Shown: one piece after another, positions 11,537 to 22,760 of the stretch | Position numbering within the stretch: the first letter of the stretch is position 1 | Layout: every line of letters begins with the position of its first letter | Source: Zoroaster sp. YZ-2022 | Taxonomy: Eukaryota > Echinodermata > Asteroidea > Forcipulatida > Zoroasteridae | Assembly (NCBI GenBank): GCA_029582265.1 | Contig: CM055821.1 | Location: forward strand, 40,309,004-40,373,003 | DNA length: 64,000 bases | Direction of reading: 5' to 3' | The notes under the pieces: generated by a model | The model's input: only the letters and a program-made list of their open reading frames with translations | Told to the model about the DNA's origin: nothing | The model's database searches: none | Program-made: the position numbers and the translations under genes

Positions 11537-12919
11537 TATATAACATCAAGTCGATCCTGTGTATATAATTTAGTGCGTTTACATCTTAAGCTTTTGTTTT
11601 CTGTCTTTTATAAGGGTTCATCGCATGTGATATCATCATAATGTACTCTACTAGTGGACTGATTTTTACCGGGAATAAAATATCTTGATGAATCAAACAT
11701 TCCAAGTGCTGAAGATGATTGTTTCTGTGAAATCCCCAGATCAGAAGGAGTAATCCTTCAAACGAACTACACTACATGTACTTACCCCACAGGGACCGCA
11801 ACTGGCGGTTTCCCACAAAACCACTATTAAAAAATAAAACATCACCCAAAGTACTGTGAATTTCAAATCCTCACTTCACACAATTGAATACAAGTATTAC
11901 TATATAGAACATATGCATAATTCCAGGCAATGTCACAATTGGGTTTGTTGAGCAAGAAAAATACGATGATTAAAATTTGATCATAATTGCAGTGAGCATT
12001 TTGTTTCACTTTGTTACTTTTTCATGAATAAAAATATTTTATGGTCGGTGATTACAGTCGTCTGAAATAATTTGTACATTATGATCTTAACTCTTAAACC
12101 AGTCAACAAATCCTTTAAACAATTTCTCTGTGAATCCTTATTTTTCTGTCGTTTTTGGCGTAATTCTGTAAATTGCTCTTTTCCTAGTACAAAGAAAATA
12201 TTTTTCAATATTAAATCATTTGACAAATGTATTGACTAACTTATCGATAAATGAATTTATGGCGCAGTGTGATCAATTCACTGCTGGTCTAATGAAGACA
12301 CCAATTGAATGTTTAACAATACTGGTCAATTGTTTTCTGTAATATTTCATTTGAATTGGAGGTAGGCAGAGCCAATGGTCAATGAAAGGCTGTATACACT
12401 ATTTGTAAAATGTCATTACATGTATGTGCCACATCAAACAACCAACCTGTGAATGTTTCAGCTCAATACGGAAACAAAGTCATGAGAGAAGTGTGTAAAA
12501 AGCAGTGACAATTTTTACAGAAAACAGCTGGTTAAAATGTCACCTGGCACCCTTTTCGATAATGTGCAGATTTTGTTGGTGCTTCTCTGCTTGAAATGAG
12601 AGCACCAGACAAGAATTGTTTTTATTTTTTTATTTTTTTCAGGATGACTGGTACCTTTCACATCAAACTAGCTTTTGGATAATAATTCTGTAGTATAAAT
12701 GTAAAATCAAGTTATTCCAAATGTCATATGTAACCTTCCTTTAAACATTATGTGCCACTGAAGTAACCAAAATTGTGCGAACAGTTCATTGGACTCTTTC
12801 CTAAATTCCACACTAGAATCAAGTGTCTGTAAATCTGTATGCATTTTCATTGTTCTCACGTGAAAGACTCATCGTAATTAGCATAAACTTTCACAGGATA
12901 GTTTTTTTTTAAATGCTTA
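11537..12919. other. No gene recognised; one dispersed repeat
   Basis: AT-rich non-coding DNA. Bases about 12248-12300 (ATGAATTTATGGCGCAGTGT onward) resemble 16150-16205, so part of this region belongs to a dispersed family also found upstream of the Prickle exon. Bases 12800-12960 lead into the 81-bp array and resemble 5390-5500. Confidence 0.4.
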
Positions 12920-13483
12920 CTCTTGATTCATAGAGAGTAACATTACTCTAAGGAGCAGTTTTGCCAACATTACCAATGATGTACCTTCCCTCTAATGTAT
13001 ATCTTGATTCAAAGAGAGTAACATTACTCTAAGGAGCAGTTTTGCCAACATTACCAATGATGTACCTTCCCTCTAATGTATATCTTGATTCAAAGAGAGT
13101 AACATTACTCTAAGGAGCAGTTTTGCCAACATTACCAATGATGTACCTTCCCTCTAATGTATATCTTGATTCAAAGAGAGTAACATTACTCTAAGGAGCA
13201 GTTTTGCCAACATTACCAATGATGTAACTTCCCTTTAATGTATATCTTGATTCATAGAGAGTAACATTACTCTAAGGAGCAGTTTTGCCAACATTACCAA
13301 TGATGTACCTTCCCTTTAATGTATATCTTGATTCATAGAGAGTAACATTACTCTAAGGAGCAGTTTTGCCAACATTACCAATGATGTACCTTCCCTCTAA
13401 TGTATATCTTGATTCAAAGAGAGTAACATTACTCTAAGGAGCAGTTTTGCCAACATTACCAATGATGTACCTTCCCTTTAAAG
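12920..13483. repeat. 81-bp tandem repeat, about 7 copies
   Basis: The unit starts around CTTGATTCAAAGAGAGTAAC and ends in GTACCTTCCCTCTAA; successive units are offset by exactly 81 bp. Copies differ by single substitutions (AAAGAGAG/ATAGAGAG, CCCTCTAA/CCCTTTAA), and the variants are interspersed. Each unit contains the hairpin AGAGTAACATTACTCT. It does not encode protein. Confidence 0.95.
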
Positions 13484-14400
13484 ACACAAACACCTGAATT
13501 CATTTTCAATGACTAATGTAATGTGACCTGTTCCCACCAATTGAGCGGTAAGTCACACAATGTTATGGACTTGCAAAGTAAACATTTACAAATGAAATTA
13601 TTAAAAAGTACTACTTTTTTTAAAGCTTACACAAATTTTAATGGTAAGTGTCAGGGTAGGTACCATTGGAAAGATACCTTTTAACAGAATTTAGAAATAC
13701 AAATCTCAATTTTGAAAATGTTTGACCGTACTCTCATTTTGTAGCAGCGGGTCACAGATACTCCCTATGGTATCTCAATAACCCCCTCGGGTGCCTTAAC
13801 TTCCATCACAAAGCAATCCTGACCGAAAAGGACACACCACTGTATGGCCATTTCATCTAGATATAATGTATTTGAATTGCACTACCATTTATACTTATAT
13901 ATGAATATCCACAGCTTTCAGCAAATCATTGAATATGAAGATATTCCTGTACAAAGAAAGAAAACACCTTATCACAACTTCGTCTTCAGGCAAATTATCA
14001 AAATTTTAAATCTCGGATCAGATATTATATTGAAATTGTTTATGTAGATTTGTTTGTTTTACCACTTGCTGACATTTGCCTTCTTAAGTGAAATCTGCAA
14101 GTTATAAAAAATAAGTAAACGGACAGTAATCATACTTTACAGAATTTAAGGCCATGTAAACAAAATTACTGCTTGACCTAATTATTTCAATCTTTTTCCC
14201 CTCCAATGACTGGTCCAATAATAAGTGATCTGCAGTTCCTCTTGCGTCTTCCTCTCATAATATCCGCAGATTGGAATGGACAAGTTCTGGACTGGCAATT
14301 TTTCTTTTACAGAAAAGTGTTCTTTTTATGTAAAAGAAACGATTTTTTGTTGTTGAAAGGATGATCACGAAGTGATTTTGTTTACGTGGCCCAACAGTAT
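13484..14400. other. No gene recognised
   Basis: AT-rich DNA between the 81-bp array and the Prickle-like exon. Bases near 14398-14415 contain TTTATT runs that read AATAAA on the - strand, a plausible polyadenylation signal for the exon to the right. Confidence 0.4.
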
Positions 14401-14464
14401 TTTTATTTTATTTTACAAAGCAACACAGCACATATACAACTCAAAGCAAAGCAAACTGCTTCCA

Positions 14465-15706
14465 TCAGGACACGATGCAGTTCTTGGCTTTCCGCTTGGA
14501 TTTCTTCCTTTTATCTGGCTGCTTTTGATTGAACGGCTGCGACTGTGACCTCGCCCTCGCGTAGGTATCCACATAGCGGATTCTCGGTCCCGGCAGACCC
14601 CGTTCGTTTGGGCTGAAATAGTCCTCGTCTTCAGACGACGATGAGCTGGAGATATAATCGTCATGGTAACCACGTCTCCGCCCCTGGGAGTAACGATCCA
14701 TGGCAGCTCTCTGATCCAACGTAACCTCGGAGCGTGACCGGCCAGTTACCCTTTCCGAATGGTACACATTGGACTTTCTGTCAAAATAGTCTGGTTCTCG
14801 TGGATGCCTCGGTTGCGTTCCAAAATGTCCCATTGTCTCGGGTCTCCTCATTCCGTTGTGGTAGTTGGCATTCGTCTTGGGCACCAGACCATGTCTGTGA
14901 CTGATATCGGAGCGGGGGATGATATACCGTTCATCATTGATGCTGTGGGTGGAACGAGTTCGCTGTGAACCTCCAATCGTATTTGTGGCTGTTCTGACTT
15001 CACTCGCCACCCTACGCTGAATCTGTTCAGTGTTTGGTGCGGCCTGATATCTACTCTGGGCCTGGTCTGTCTTAAGAGATCGGTTCTGCGCTGAAGTGGT
15101 ACTATTTTGTCGCTTCTCTGCAGCAGTTCTTACGCTGGCTCTTCGCCTGTCTTCAGCCGCTGTCTGAGACTGTCGTCTTAAGTCCGGCAGCGAATGACGG
15201 GACAGGTTGCGTGACCGATGAATCGACTGCTGGCTCCGGTCCTCCTCTGCCTTCACCACCGACAAGTTGTCCAGATTCAGTTCCTCCACATTGATCGGAC
15301 GTCGGCTGCGGCTCATTTTGGGTGACCCCAACCCCATAGGGTCATCCATTTCTTTGGGGACTGTCTCCCCCCTGCTGCAGGCTCCGCTGCAGTAGATCAG
15401 TCCATGCTTGGGCAAGAAAGGGCGACCAAGCAGCGATGTCCCGCACGTACAGCACTGAAAACATTTCTGGGTGGCGTGCCAGTGTTGGCCCTCGTGCGAC
15501 ATCTGTCCCTGGTCCACTCCAATGGGTTCCCCGCAGGTATCGCAGTACTCAGCAAACATGGTCTCAAAGCACGTGCAGCAGTAGGGCTTCCCCTCCCGCA
15601 TAATGTACCGCTCACCGCCGAGCTAATTGTCGCACTCAAAGCAGCAGAAGTGTTTCATGTGCCAGCTGCGACCCTCGGCCTCTGTGCATTCATCATCAAA
15701 GATGAT
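14465..15706 (-). pseudogene. Prickle-like LIM protein, terminal exon with in-frame TAG
   Basis: Prickle proteins act in planar cell polarity at the membrane. The exon follows an acceptor (CTACAG, 15707-15712) and encodes the second half of LIM2 ([20 protein letters not shown] then [15 protein letters not shown]), all of LIM3 ([45 protein letters not shown]), a long basic Ser/Arg-rich tail, an acidic [12 protein letters not shown] patch and the C-terminal prenylation motif CIVS, which is typical of Prickle. Between FECDN and LGGERY the codon is TAG (15623-15625, - strand), a position that is a normal residue in other Prickles. The other 378 codons downstream are open. No PET, LIM1 or first-half LIM2 exon was seen to the right, where CYP4 gene B already occupies 48113-64000. 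It may be an orphaned exon, a real mutation or a base error. Confidence 0.85.
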
Positions 15707-15712
15707 CTGTAG

Positions 15713-16496
15713 ATAATGGGTACAAGCAATTACAATGAGTTTCTTCAAGAAAGAGCCTTCAGGTGAAATATATATATGTGTATGATACGACGCTGTGAAC
15801 AGAAGATGGCATGCAATTATGACAAGCCTCCTGGCACACCATACAGACTAACTACTAATAAAATAATCAGCAATCTCTGTATAGCACTCGACAGTTGAAC
15901 AGTTGCAAAGTATCCGTCAAATTCAGATCATGAATGCATAACATTTACAAATAAAAAACAACAAAATGGAATTCATTTTGCAAACTCTTTGCACAGGTCT
16001 GACATGTCAATAGCGGCATACTGCCCTCTCGAGTCAATATTTATCCACTTCAGATTTGAGTTTACTGTCTAGAAGCTATAAAATGTGGGTCAGTTTATTT
16101 CTTTGGAACTGAAATTCAAAGCTTTATGTACAGGAAATGCCTAATTCAGGCCATGAATTTATGACAGCGTGATAAAATTCACTGCTAGTCAAACAAAGAC
16201 ACTGTTTAAAGGGAAGGTACAACAGTGGTAATTAACAGATTATCAAATACATTAATGAAGTTTTATATAAAAGCTGACAAGTTGGTGTTTAATGTGGTGC
16301 AACAACTATCAATCATTCTGGGAAATAATTCCATCTCAAGTAATTTATTCTTTAGAGAAAAAGGGAATTGCTACAGTATGTCAAATTTACAAAACATTGC
16401 CATACGGCAAATTTTTGTCAGACATAAATACATTTAAAGTATTTTATTGTTTTCTCAAAAACAGGAGCACCTATTGTGATGAAATTTTCAAAGGGT
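15713..16496. other. Upstream intron or flank of the Prickle-like exon
   Basis: AT-rich, with no further LIM exon seen on the - strand. Bases about 16150-16205 are a dispersed repeat shared with 12248-12300. Confidence 0.4.
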
Positions 16497-16645
16497 AGTT
16501 TTATGACTGAGCGCAGAGAGGATAGGGTCACGGATAGTTTCCTCCTTGAGTGCTGTTTGCTTGGTTTCGCCAAAGTGGAGGAGATCAATTTGTTGGATTT
16601 CTGGTCCTTCAGCTACGTACAGGCTATCTACTAGCTTGTCAAGGG

Positions 16646-17158
16646 CTATGCGTCCGTTTTGCTGGGGTTCGGCAATCTGCTGAGGGCGTCTGATAAGATC
16701 ATGGTACGTCCAGGTTTGTAGTGGACATCAAAGTTATAGCCCTGAACCTTGATCAGCAGTCGTTGCAAACGTGGTGGTGCACTGGATAGTGGCTTTCTCC
16801 ATAATATCTCCAGAGGTTTGTGGTCGGTGTTGACTACAAACTCCTTGCCGAATATGTAGTTGTAGAATCTTGTTATTCCAAAGACAAGGGCAAGGGTCTC
16901 ACGCTCTATGTTGGAATACGACCTTTGCGCTGAAGATAGACTTTTGGATGCAAATGCCACTGGTTTGTCATTTTGCAGTAGGCACGCCCCAAGGTCTTTC
17001 TGCGATGCGTCCACTTCGAGGACTGTGGGCACTTCCGGGTCAAAAAATTGTAGACTCGCATCTGCTGTTATCGAGTACTTGAGGGTTTCAAAAGCTGCCT
17101 GGTGGTCTTCTTGCCAAATGAACGGTACGTTCTTCTTCAGGAGCTCTCTAAGGGTCAC
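16646..17158 (-). pseudogene. Gypsy RNase H fragment
   Basis: Seen are the RT connection (LRELLKKNVPFIWQEDHQAAF) and RNase H with EVDASQKDLGACL (Asp), ERETLALVFGI (Glu) and VNTDHKPLEILW (Asp), ending FDVHYKPGRTMILSDALSRL. This is the canonical Gypsy block between RT and integrase. It stops at TAG 16646-16648, with the pol frame continuing in another phase to about 16497. Confidence 0.82.
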
Positions 17159-17907
17159 CGCCTGGTCAGCCAGGTTTGAGATGTACGCAGAGACGTATGT
17201 GATAATGCCAGGAACTTCTGTAAGTCTTCTTTATCCTGTGGTGTTGGTAGGCTATGTATGTCTTCGACTCTACTTGGGTCAGGTCGGATACCGGTTGCAG
17301 AGTAGAGGGATCCAAAGAAGTTGAGTTCTTCGGTCTTGATGCGGCATTTGGAACTGTTGAAGACAAGTCCTTCCTTTTGGGCTGTTTCAAGTAAGCATAT
17401 GAAATTGGCGTCATGTTCTTTCTCTGTTCGACCTACGACCGCGATATCATCGGCTATACCAACACATCCTGGCACTTGTGCAATAATGTCATCCATGCAC
17501 TGTTGGAAAATGTCCTGGCTGATGGATAGTCCGAAAGGTAGGCGTTGGAAACAGTAGCGTCCAAAAGGTGTCTTAAACGTTGTTAGCTCTTGCGAGTCTT
17601 CTTTCAAGTGTACAGCCCAGTACCCGGCCTTGGCATCGAGCTTGGAGAAATACTTGGCATTGGCAAATGCGGGGTTAAGTTCCTCAAGCGTTGGTATTTT
17701 GTGCGGGCATCTCTTGAGACTCTGATTCAGTCGTTTTGGGTCTAGGCAAACCCGGAGGGAGCCATCTTGTTTCAGGCTGGTAGTAATGGAACTACACCAG
17801 TCGGTGTGGTGTGTAACCTTCCGAATGACCCCAATTTCTTCCATCCTGTTGATTTCTGCCTCGAGTTTTGGCTTAAGGTGCACGCTGCACTTCAGCACCT
17901 TCAGCAC
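17155..17907 (-). pseudogene. Gypsy reverse transcriptase fragment
   Basis: The frame shows the Gypsy RT order: EEIGVIRKVTHHTDWCSSI, RVCLDPKRLNQSLKR, YFSKLDAKAGYWAVHL (first catalytic Asp), RLPFGLSISQDIFQQ and the DD box as GIADDIAV in place of the usual YxDD. A frame break near 17160 separates it from RNase H. The Ala in the third-from-last box position is unusual and may mark a relic or a lineage trait. Confidence 0.8.
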
Positions 17908-19363
17908 CTTCCTTCAGATGGAGACTCGCTTTAACGTTGAAGCTGCCAATCGTGTCAAACTGATTGGGAAATAGTTGTGTGAGGTCGTTGACTGAGTTAA
18001 TAGGTCTACACTGTAGGTGAGACTGCTTAATATTCACCACTGTTGCTTTAAGTGGCTCAGCTGTAGGCTGTGGATTAGCTTGGGTTTGATGTTGAGCTGA
18101 CATCAGAGTGGAATGGATGGTCACTACCTGGAGCTCGCGGCATATGGGAAGACCGGCGATGGCGGGCCCAGGGACATCCACAATGTAGAAGTTGCTACGT
18201 ATCCACTCTGGCTGTTTATAACGGCATAGAATCTCGATGCAACCTAGACATGGTATGACAGTGCCGTTGTAGGCAGTTAGTTTTAATTCCACCGGCTTGA
18301 TGTGGGATTTCCAATTGTCTCCGTACATTTGTTTGATTGTCCGGAGTGGCAAGGTATTGCCTCCTGCTCCTGTGTCCACTTTTAGCTTCAAGTGGCGTAC
18401 TCCCTCAAGGTTTGGACAGATCACATCAAGGGTGGTGTATGCTTCATTGCTTTGTCGTCGTATGGAGTCCATGCAGAGGTTGGAGACAGTAATTGTGTGG
18501 TAGACGACGTCGTACGTGTCATCCTCTAGCGTGTACTCGTCCATATTGTTCGCATCATTCTGGTTTGTTGAGGGCCGTCGGCTTGTTGATCTCTGCCGTG
18601 GCGGCTTTCGGCGTCTACCAGTTCGATCGGCTGATTTGTTTCTTCGACGATCTGGGGTTTTGCTTTTCCGACAGTACTTGGCCCAATGGCCTTTGGAACC
18701 ACATGCCTTGCATGTGTCTTGGTAGGCTGGACAGCGTCTTGGTGGATGGCTGAGGCCGCAGTTGCCACAGGATTTCTTCCTGGGTCTCATGGCATCGACG
18801 GATGTTGCGGTTGCTGATGTCTCTCCGTCGAGTGACTGGAGGCATTTCTTTCCTGCTGAGAGTGCCTCGTACTTGCTTCCATCATGAAGAAGTTCTTCTA
18901 TGGTGTAGCCGATTGGTTTGTCCAGCAGGTCTCGCTGGAAACTGTCAGATTTCGTTGATGCGATTACTAGTTCGATAATACGCTCAGTTGCCTCATCTGA
19001 GGTGTAGGCACATTCGTGGGACTTGAGGCGGCACCTGTTGACAAACTCATCTAGTGGCTCGTCATCCTTTTGTCGGTACCTCAGCATTTCCAATCGATGA
19101 ATGCGGAAATTTACTTTGATATTGAGCTGTTTCTCAAAGAGTTCCCACAGTTTGGATGGGTCTAGTTGGTCCTCAGGAGACAGGTTGGACGAGTTGATTT
19201 TCTTGAGGCCCTCTTTCCCAACAGCTATTTGGATTTTTACTGCACGTTTTGCTTGATCGGTGATGTTTTGGTCCAGGAAGCTAAGTTCCATGCGTTGTTT
19301 GAAGATCTTAAATTCATCCGCTATGTCTTTGGCATCCCACTTGATCTCTGGAAATTTAGCCAT
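17873..19363 (-). CDS. Gypsy Gag with zinc knuckles, fused to retropepsin
   Basis: The likely start is the ATG at 19363 (MAKFPEIKWDAKDIADEFK); the frame is open further upstream, but that leader is hydrophobic and AT-rich and is not Gag-like. The N-terminal part resembles retrotransposon capsid (LEMLRYRQKDDEPLDEFVNR). Two zinc knuckles follow, CX2CX3HX4C and CX2CX4HX4C, then basic tracts, then the aspartic protease with KVDTGAGGNTLP. The frame breaks near 17880, where a 9-bp direct repeat (AAGGTGCTG twice) precedes the RT region; the RT reading frame overlaps it by about 35 nt in another frame. Confidence 0.85.
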   Translation of the reverse strand: MAKFPEIKWDAKDIADEFKIFKQRMELSFLDQNITDQAKRAVKIQIAVGKEGLKKINSSNLSPEDQLDPSKLWELFEKQLNIKVNFRIHRLEMLRYRQKDDEPLDEFVNRCRLKSHECAYTSDEATERIIELVIASTKSDSFQRDLLDKPIGYTIEELLHDGSKYEALSAGKKCLQSLDGETSATATSVDAMRPRKKSCGNCGLSHPPRRCPAYQDTCKACGSKGHWAKYCRKSKTPDRRRNKSADRTGRRRKPPRQRSTSRRPSTNQNDANNMDEYTLEDDTYDVVYHTITVSNLCMDSIRRQSNEAYTTLDVICPNLEGVRHLKLKVDTGAGGNTLPLRTIKQMYGDNWKSHIKPVELKLTAYNGTVIPCLGCIEILCRYKQPEWIRSNFYIVDVPGPAIAGLPICRELQVVTIHSTLMSAQHQTQANPQPTAEPLKATVVNIKQSHLQCRPINSVNDLTQLFPNQFDTIGSFNVKASLHLKEGAEGAEVQRAP

Positions 19364-19857
19364 GGTTGTGGGTGGGGAGGGGAAAAATTCTGAAAGTGGG
19401 TTGCAATATTGAAAGTTGTAATCAATACTTGAATCAAAAGTGATCAATAGGAGTATTAAAATGAGCAATAGGAATTTTAAAATGAGCAATTGGATTATAC
19501 GAAAAGCAATACAAATGAGTTGAAGTGATTTGAAAAATATAATGCAGTAAACCTATTAGTAGTGGGTGCAATCAGAAACGAAAATTAAGAAATGCAATAT
19601 AAATTACTACCGATGGAATGCTATCTTGAATTAGAACTAAAATCAGTAATCAATTACAATGTCTTTATTGTTCAATAGTGTTCATCTAATAGTTCACCGA
19701 AAGTCCTGTGTTTCCATGGTGTACGGTGCACATTGTAAGTCCAGTTCCAATGTTCATTCATAAAAGTTGGAGATGCACAGTTCCGGCTGGTCCGCGGAGT
19801 AATATCCTTGAAAGTGATCTTGTGTAGTGGGTTCCCGGATCGGAGCGGAGTGATAAG

Positions 19858-19915
19858 GTCAAAGATCAATCCGGATCTGAACCGACGTCGGTTCAGATCC
19901 GGATTGATCTTTGAC
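19858..19915. repeat. Perfect 58-bp palindrome
   Basis: The 29-nt arm beginning GTCAAAGATCAATCCGGATC is followed with no spacer by its exact reverse complement, centred on ACGT. It lies upstream of the Gypsy gag on that element's strand. It could form a long cruciform or hairpin; its origin (terminal repeat, regulatory dyad or cloning/assembly inversion) cannot be told. Confidence 0.95.
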
Positions 19916-20929
19916 GCGGGGTTGTTGACGTGTGAGCGGTACGGAACTATTTTGTTACTACACAGTAATACAATGTGATAAAGTAGTGCAAATATGGCGG
20001 AAATAGTCACTGTTTTTAAAATTTATAAACTAATAAAAAATGAGTCAAATGACGCTATAAACGTTATCTATACCGTGAAAATTACAATGGCTGTTCCACA
20101 GTTTTCCTGGGTCCGGTGAATGGAAAGTTGTCGGGGCGGCAGTTTCCGTTGTTGAAACTCGACGCGACGAGATGGCCAAGTTAACGTTAGAAGTTGACTA
20201 GTCTCAGGTTGGGGCTCAGGGTCTGCAGCTAGTTGCGGGAAAATCCAGGGTGTAACGTTCGTACGCGTAGTGGTGCAATTGGGTAGCCGTTTGTGAGCGG
20301 GATATGCTGTTGATTCTCGGCTGGGGTTTGGGGCTAGTTGTCGCTGGTCGGCCTCAGGCAACGTCGGTGTACAAGGCAAGGGAACGGTATGTTTCCCGTT
20401 ATCAAGGTCCTCCGATGGTGGGAAGGGTTTACTCGCCGTTTCGGTGATTCTGGAGCTCGATGTGATCTCTGAAGATGGTAGAGTTGGTTGGGCTGTGCGA
20501 TGAGTCCGTGTGGTGTTGGCTCACCGGCTCACGGGAAGAACTACTGTGCTGGATTGGCGTTCACGCTCGTGTCCGCGCCGTTGTCGGTACCGCGCCTACG
20601 GTACGTTCACTCAACGGCGCACCCACGATTTTGTCTTGGGGGGGGGGGGGGGGGGCTCAAAGAAAATTTTACTCTCACAAATCAACTAGGCCTAGTATGT
20701 ATATGTATGTATGTAATTTGGGGTTGTATGTATGTATAATATGTATGGATGGATCTTCCCATTAGGAACTCGGTAACCTCCATGGAGGGCATAAACGCCA
20801 AGCTGGCAAAAGCCAATCTCACTCACACACAAACATTAGTGTATCGTCTATAATTATAAACTGCACAAATCAATCAATTGTGATTCAGTAACTAGACGAC
20901 AATACTTAATATAGGCATTGTGAAATCAG

Positions 20930-21003
20930 CGGTCAGCCTGGGATTCCGAACTCACAACCTTGTGATTGCAAGCCCTGCAGTCTAACCACGTGACCACGGT
21001 GCC
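20930..21003 (-). mobile_element. tRNA-derived SINE head
   Basis: On the - strand the sequence begins GGCACCGTGGTCACGTGGTT and contains an A-box-like segment and a B-box-like segment (GGTTGTGAGTTCGGAATCCC), spaced as in tRNA. Mismatches in the stems and absence of a mature acceptor argue against a functional tRNA gene. Confidence 0.6.
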
Positions 21004-21140
21004 ATTAGTATAATAGGGGGCAGCAATTTTTAACCTCTATAGTCCTAGTAGAGGCATAGGATGTAAGGGTGTTCAAAAACTGGTTAGGTAGAGGCATAGG
21101 GTATAATAATAAGGGTGTTCAAAACTGGCTCCTAATCCTT

Positions 21141-22685
21141 TCATTTATGATACCTATAGTTGTAGATTGAAAAAAAATCATTTATTTGTGACAAATGTAC
21201 AACTTTACTTAATAAATCTAGTGAGGCAATAACATTAAAGTAAAAGTCCAATCTACGACGCTTTAGTGCCATCCGATTTATGACGTCATCGATGTCCACA
21301 TCTATTGCTCTATGTATAGCCATCAAAGCAAGGCCTGTCAGACGCTGGTTGCTCATGGTTGACCTCAAGTAGGATTTAAGGCGACGAAGGGTACTGAAGG
21401 TGCGTTCTGCAGTAGCTGAGGTAGCAGGGATGACTGCAAATATCGTGATAAGTGTGTGTATATTCGGGTACAGGTCCGCCAATCCTGGTACTGAAGTCAG
21501 AGTCTCTGTAGGTGTAGATGGTACATTACCGACAGCATTTTTCCACCGCGCACACCACTTATCAAACTCGCCTCTCACTATGCCTTCAGATTCGATGTCT
21601 TGTGCGTACATTTGCACAATGTCCTGGAGTTGATTGAAGTTGGTATCATTGCAGTATGCAGGCAATATGTACTGTAGTTTGGCGCATCTTTCAAAGTGGA
21701 CTGAAAACCTTGTGCTGAGTTCACTTAGCAATTGATCAATGTAGTTGCCAAACATTGATACCCTGAAGTATTCTTCAGCTGATTGAGATGGATGATTTTC
21801 TCTACCTGTTTGACGAGATGCTGTCCGTGGTTTGCGTATGACGCCGTCTACTTCATCAGCCAACTTCGTTGCGTCACTAAACAACCGTCCAAACTCTTCT
21901 TCACTGTTTTCCCTCATTTGCTTGATGATCTGCTGCACATCACGCACAAGTCTAACGCATCCAACGAGGTCACATGTAGGTGACTGCAATTTCCGGGATA
22001 AGGGTAGGAGGACTCCGCTGAGCCGGTTTAGTATGGTTGTGGCCACGATAAATACCGGTACTGAAGATCTGAGAGCAGTAAGCAATGTGGACGCTCTTTG
22101 CGACGATGATCTGTCACCATTATGTGACACATACTCAAGGGCCTCCTCTATAGGGACGTAGAGTTCATAGAAGACGTTAACAGCCTCGTGCCTCTCAACC
22201 CATCTTGTGGTGCATAGTTTTTTCAGACGTTTGTGTGACGACTCTGGGGCCGTCTTGGTGATGTAGTCACTTAGGAGGCTTTGTCTCTTGGCCGAAGAAC
22301 CAAAAAACGAACAAATCTCCTGAATGGTGCTGATCGTGTTTAGTATTGTAGGTAAGTTACTTCCATGAGAGACAACCAGATTTAATACATGACTTGCACA
22401 ATGTGTGTACACTGCGAGTGGGTTCTTCTCTCTTATGCATGCTTGGACTCCATTAAATTGCCCGCTCATAGCCGAAGCCCCATCATAACCTTGACCACGC
22501 ATATTCATGGGATCTAGAGTTTTCTCATGGAGTATGTCAAGTATGCTTTTCGCAAGTCCGTGTCCTGTGAGATCATTCACTGTTACAAAGTCAAAACTTC
22601 TCACATACTTTGCCATCATGTGCATATATCTCACTGACAGGCTCATTTGTTCTTTTGTGGAACAGTCTGTTGTCTCATCCACCAA
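21141..22685 (-). CDS. hAT transposase, catalytic and C-terminal dimerisation part (ZMYM1-like)
   Basis: This frame covers the DUF4371-type RNase H region and the hAT C-terminus: VDETTDCSTKEQMSLSVRY (first catalytic Asp region), MRGQGYDGASAMSGQFNGVQ, HCASHVLNLVV, KLCTTRWVERHEAV, and the dimerisation motif ATAERTFSTLRRLKSYLRST with RLTGLALMAIHR. Such transposases are related to the domesticated ZMYM1 and THAP12-type proteins. The frame joins the N-terminal part only across a shift between about 22686 and 22790, so the transposase is probably inactive unless that is an error. Confidence 0.9.
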   Translation of the reverse strand: MVDETTDCSTKEQMSLSVRYMHMMAKYVRSFDFVTVNDLTGHGLAKSILDILHEKTLDPMNMRGQGYDGASAMSGQFNGVQACIREKNPLAVYTHCASHVLNLVVSHGSNLPTILNTISTIQEICSFFGSSAKRQSLLSDYITKTAPESSHKRLKKLCTTRWVERHEAVNVFYELYVPIEEALEYVSHNGDRSSSQRASTLLTALRSSVPVFIVATTILNRLSGVLLPLSRKLQSPTCDLVGCVRLVRDVQQIIKQMRENSEEEFGRLFSDATKLADEVDGVIRKPRTASRQTGRENHPSQSAEEYFRVSMFGNYIDQLLSELSTRFSVHFERCAKLQYILPAYCNDTNFNQLQDIVQMYAQDIESEGIVRGEFDKWCARWKNAVGNVPSTPTETLTSVPGLADLYPNIHTLITIFAVIPATSATAERTFSTLRRLKSYLRSTMSNQRLTGLALMAIHRAIDVDIDDVINRMALKRRRLDFYFNVIASLDLLSKVVHLSQINDFFSIYNYRYHK

Positions 22686-22760
22686 TACACTGAAGTATTC
22701 GCATCCTTCACTTCATCAACTATCTTTTCAGAGATAATATCTCCAACGGTGTTGATGATC

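Larger units (their letters stand above)
16497..19489 (-). mobile_element. Gypsy-type LTR retrotransposon, internal region without integrase
   Basis: Gag, protease, reverse transcriptase and RNase H lie in Gypsy order on the - strand. The pol frame continues, after a one-base shift near 16650, only to about 16497; no integrase HHCC or DDE region and no 3' LTR follows, so the 3' half is lost. No LTR pair could be set at the 5' side. The GC-richer block 20040-20611, continuing after the hAT insertion at 25244-25550, may be leader or LTR. Confidence 0.85.

Noticed and set aside
15404..15712. 102-residue + strand frame
   Set aside because: Shadow of the Prickle-like exon on the other strand, whose LIM motifs are unambiguous.
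19672..20010. 112-residue - strand frame upstream of gag
   Set aside because: It runs through the 58-bp palindrome and has no recognisable domain; more likely chance in the Gypsy leader.
20930..21003. tRNA gene on the - strand
   Set aside because: Box motifs are degenerate and stem pairing is poor; it lies inside a transposon as a repeat fragment.
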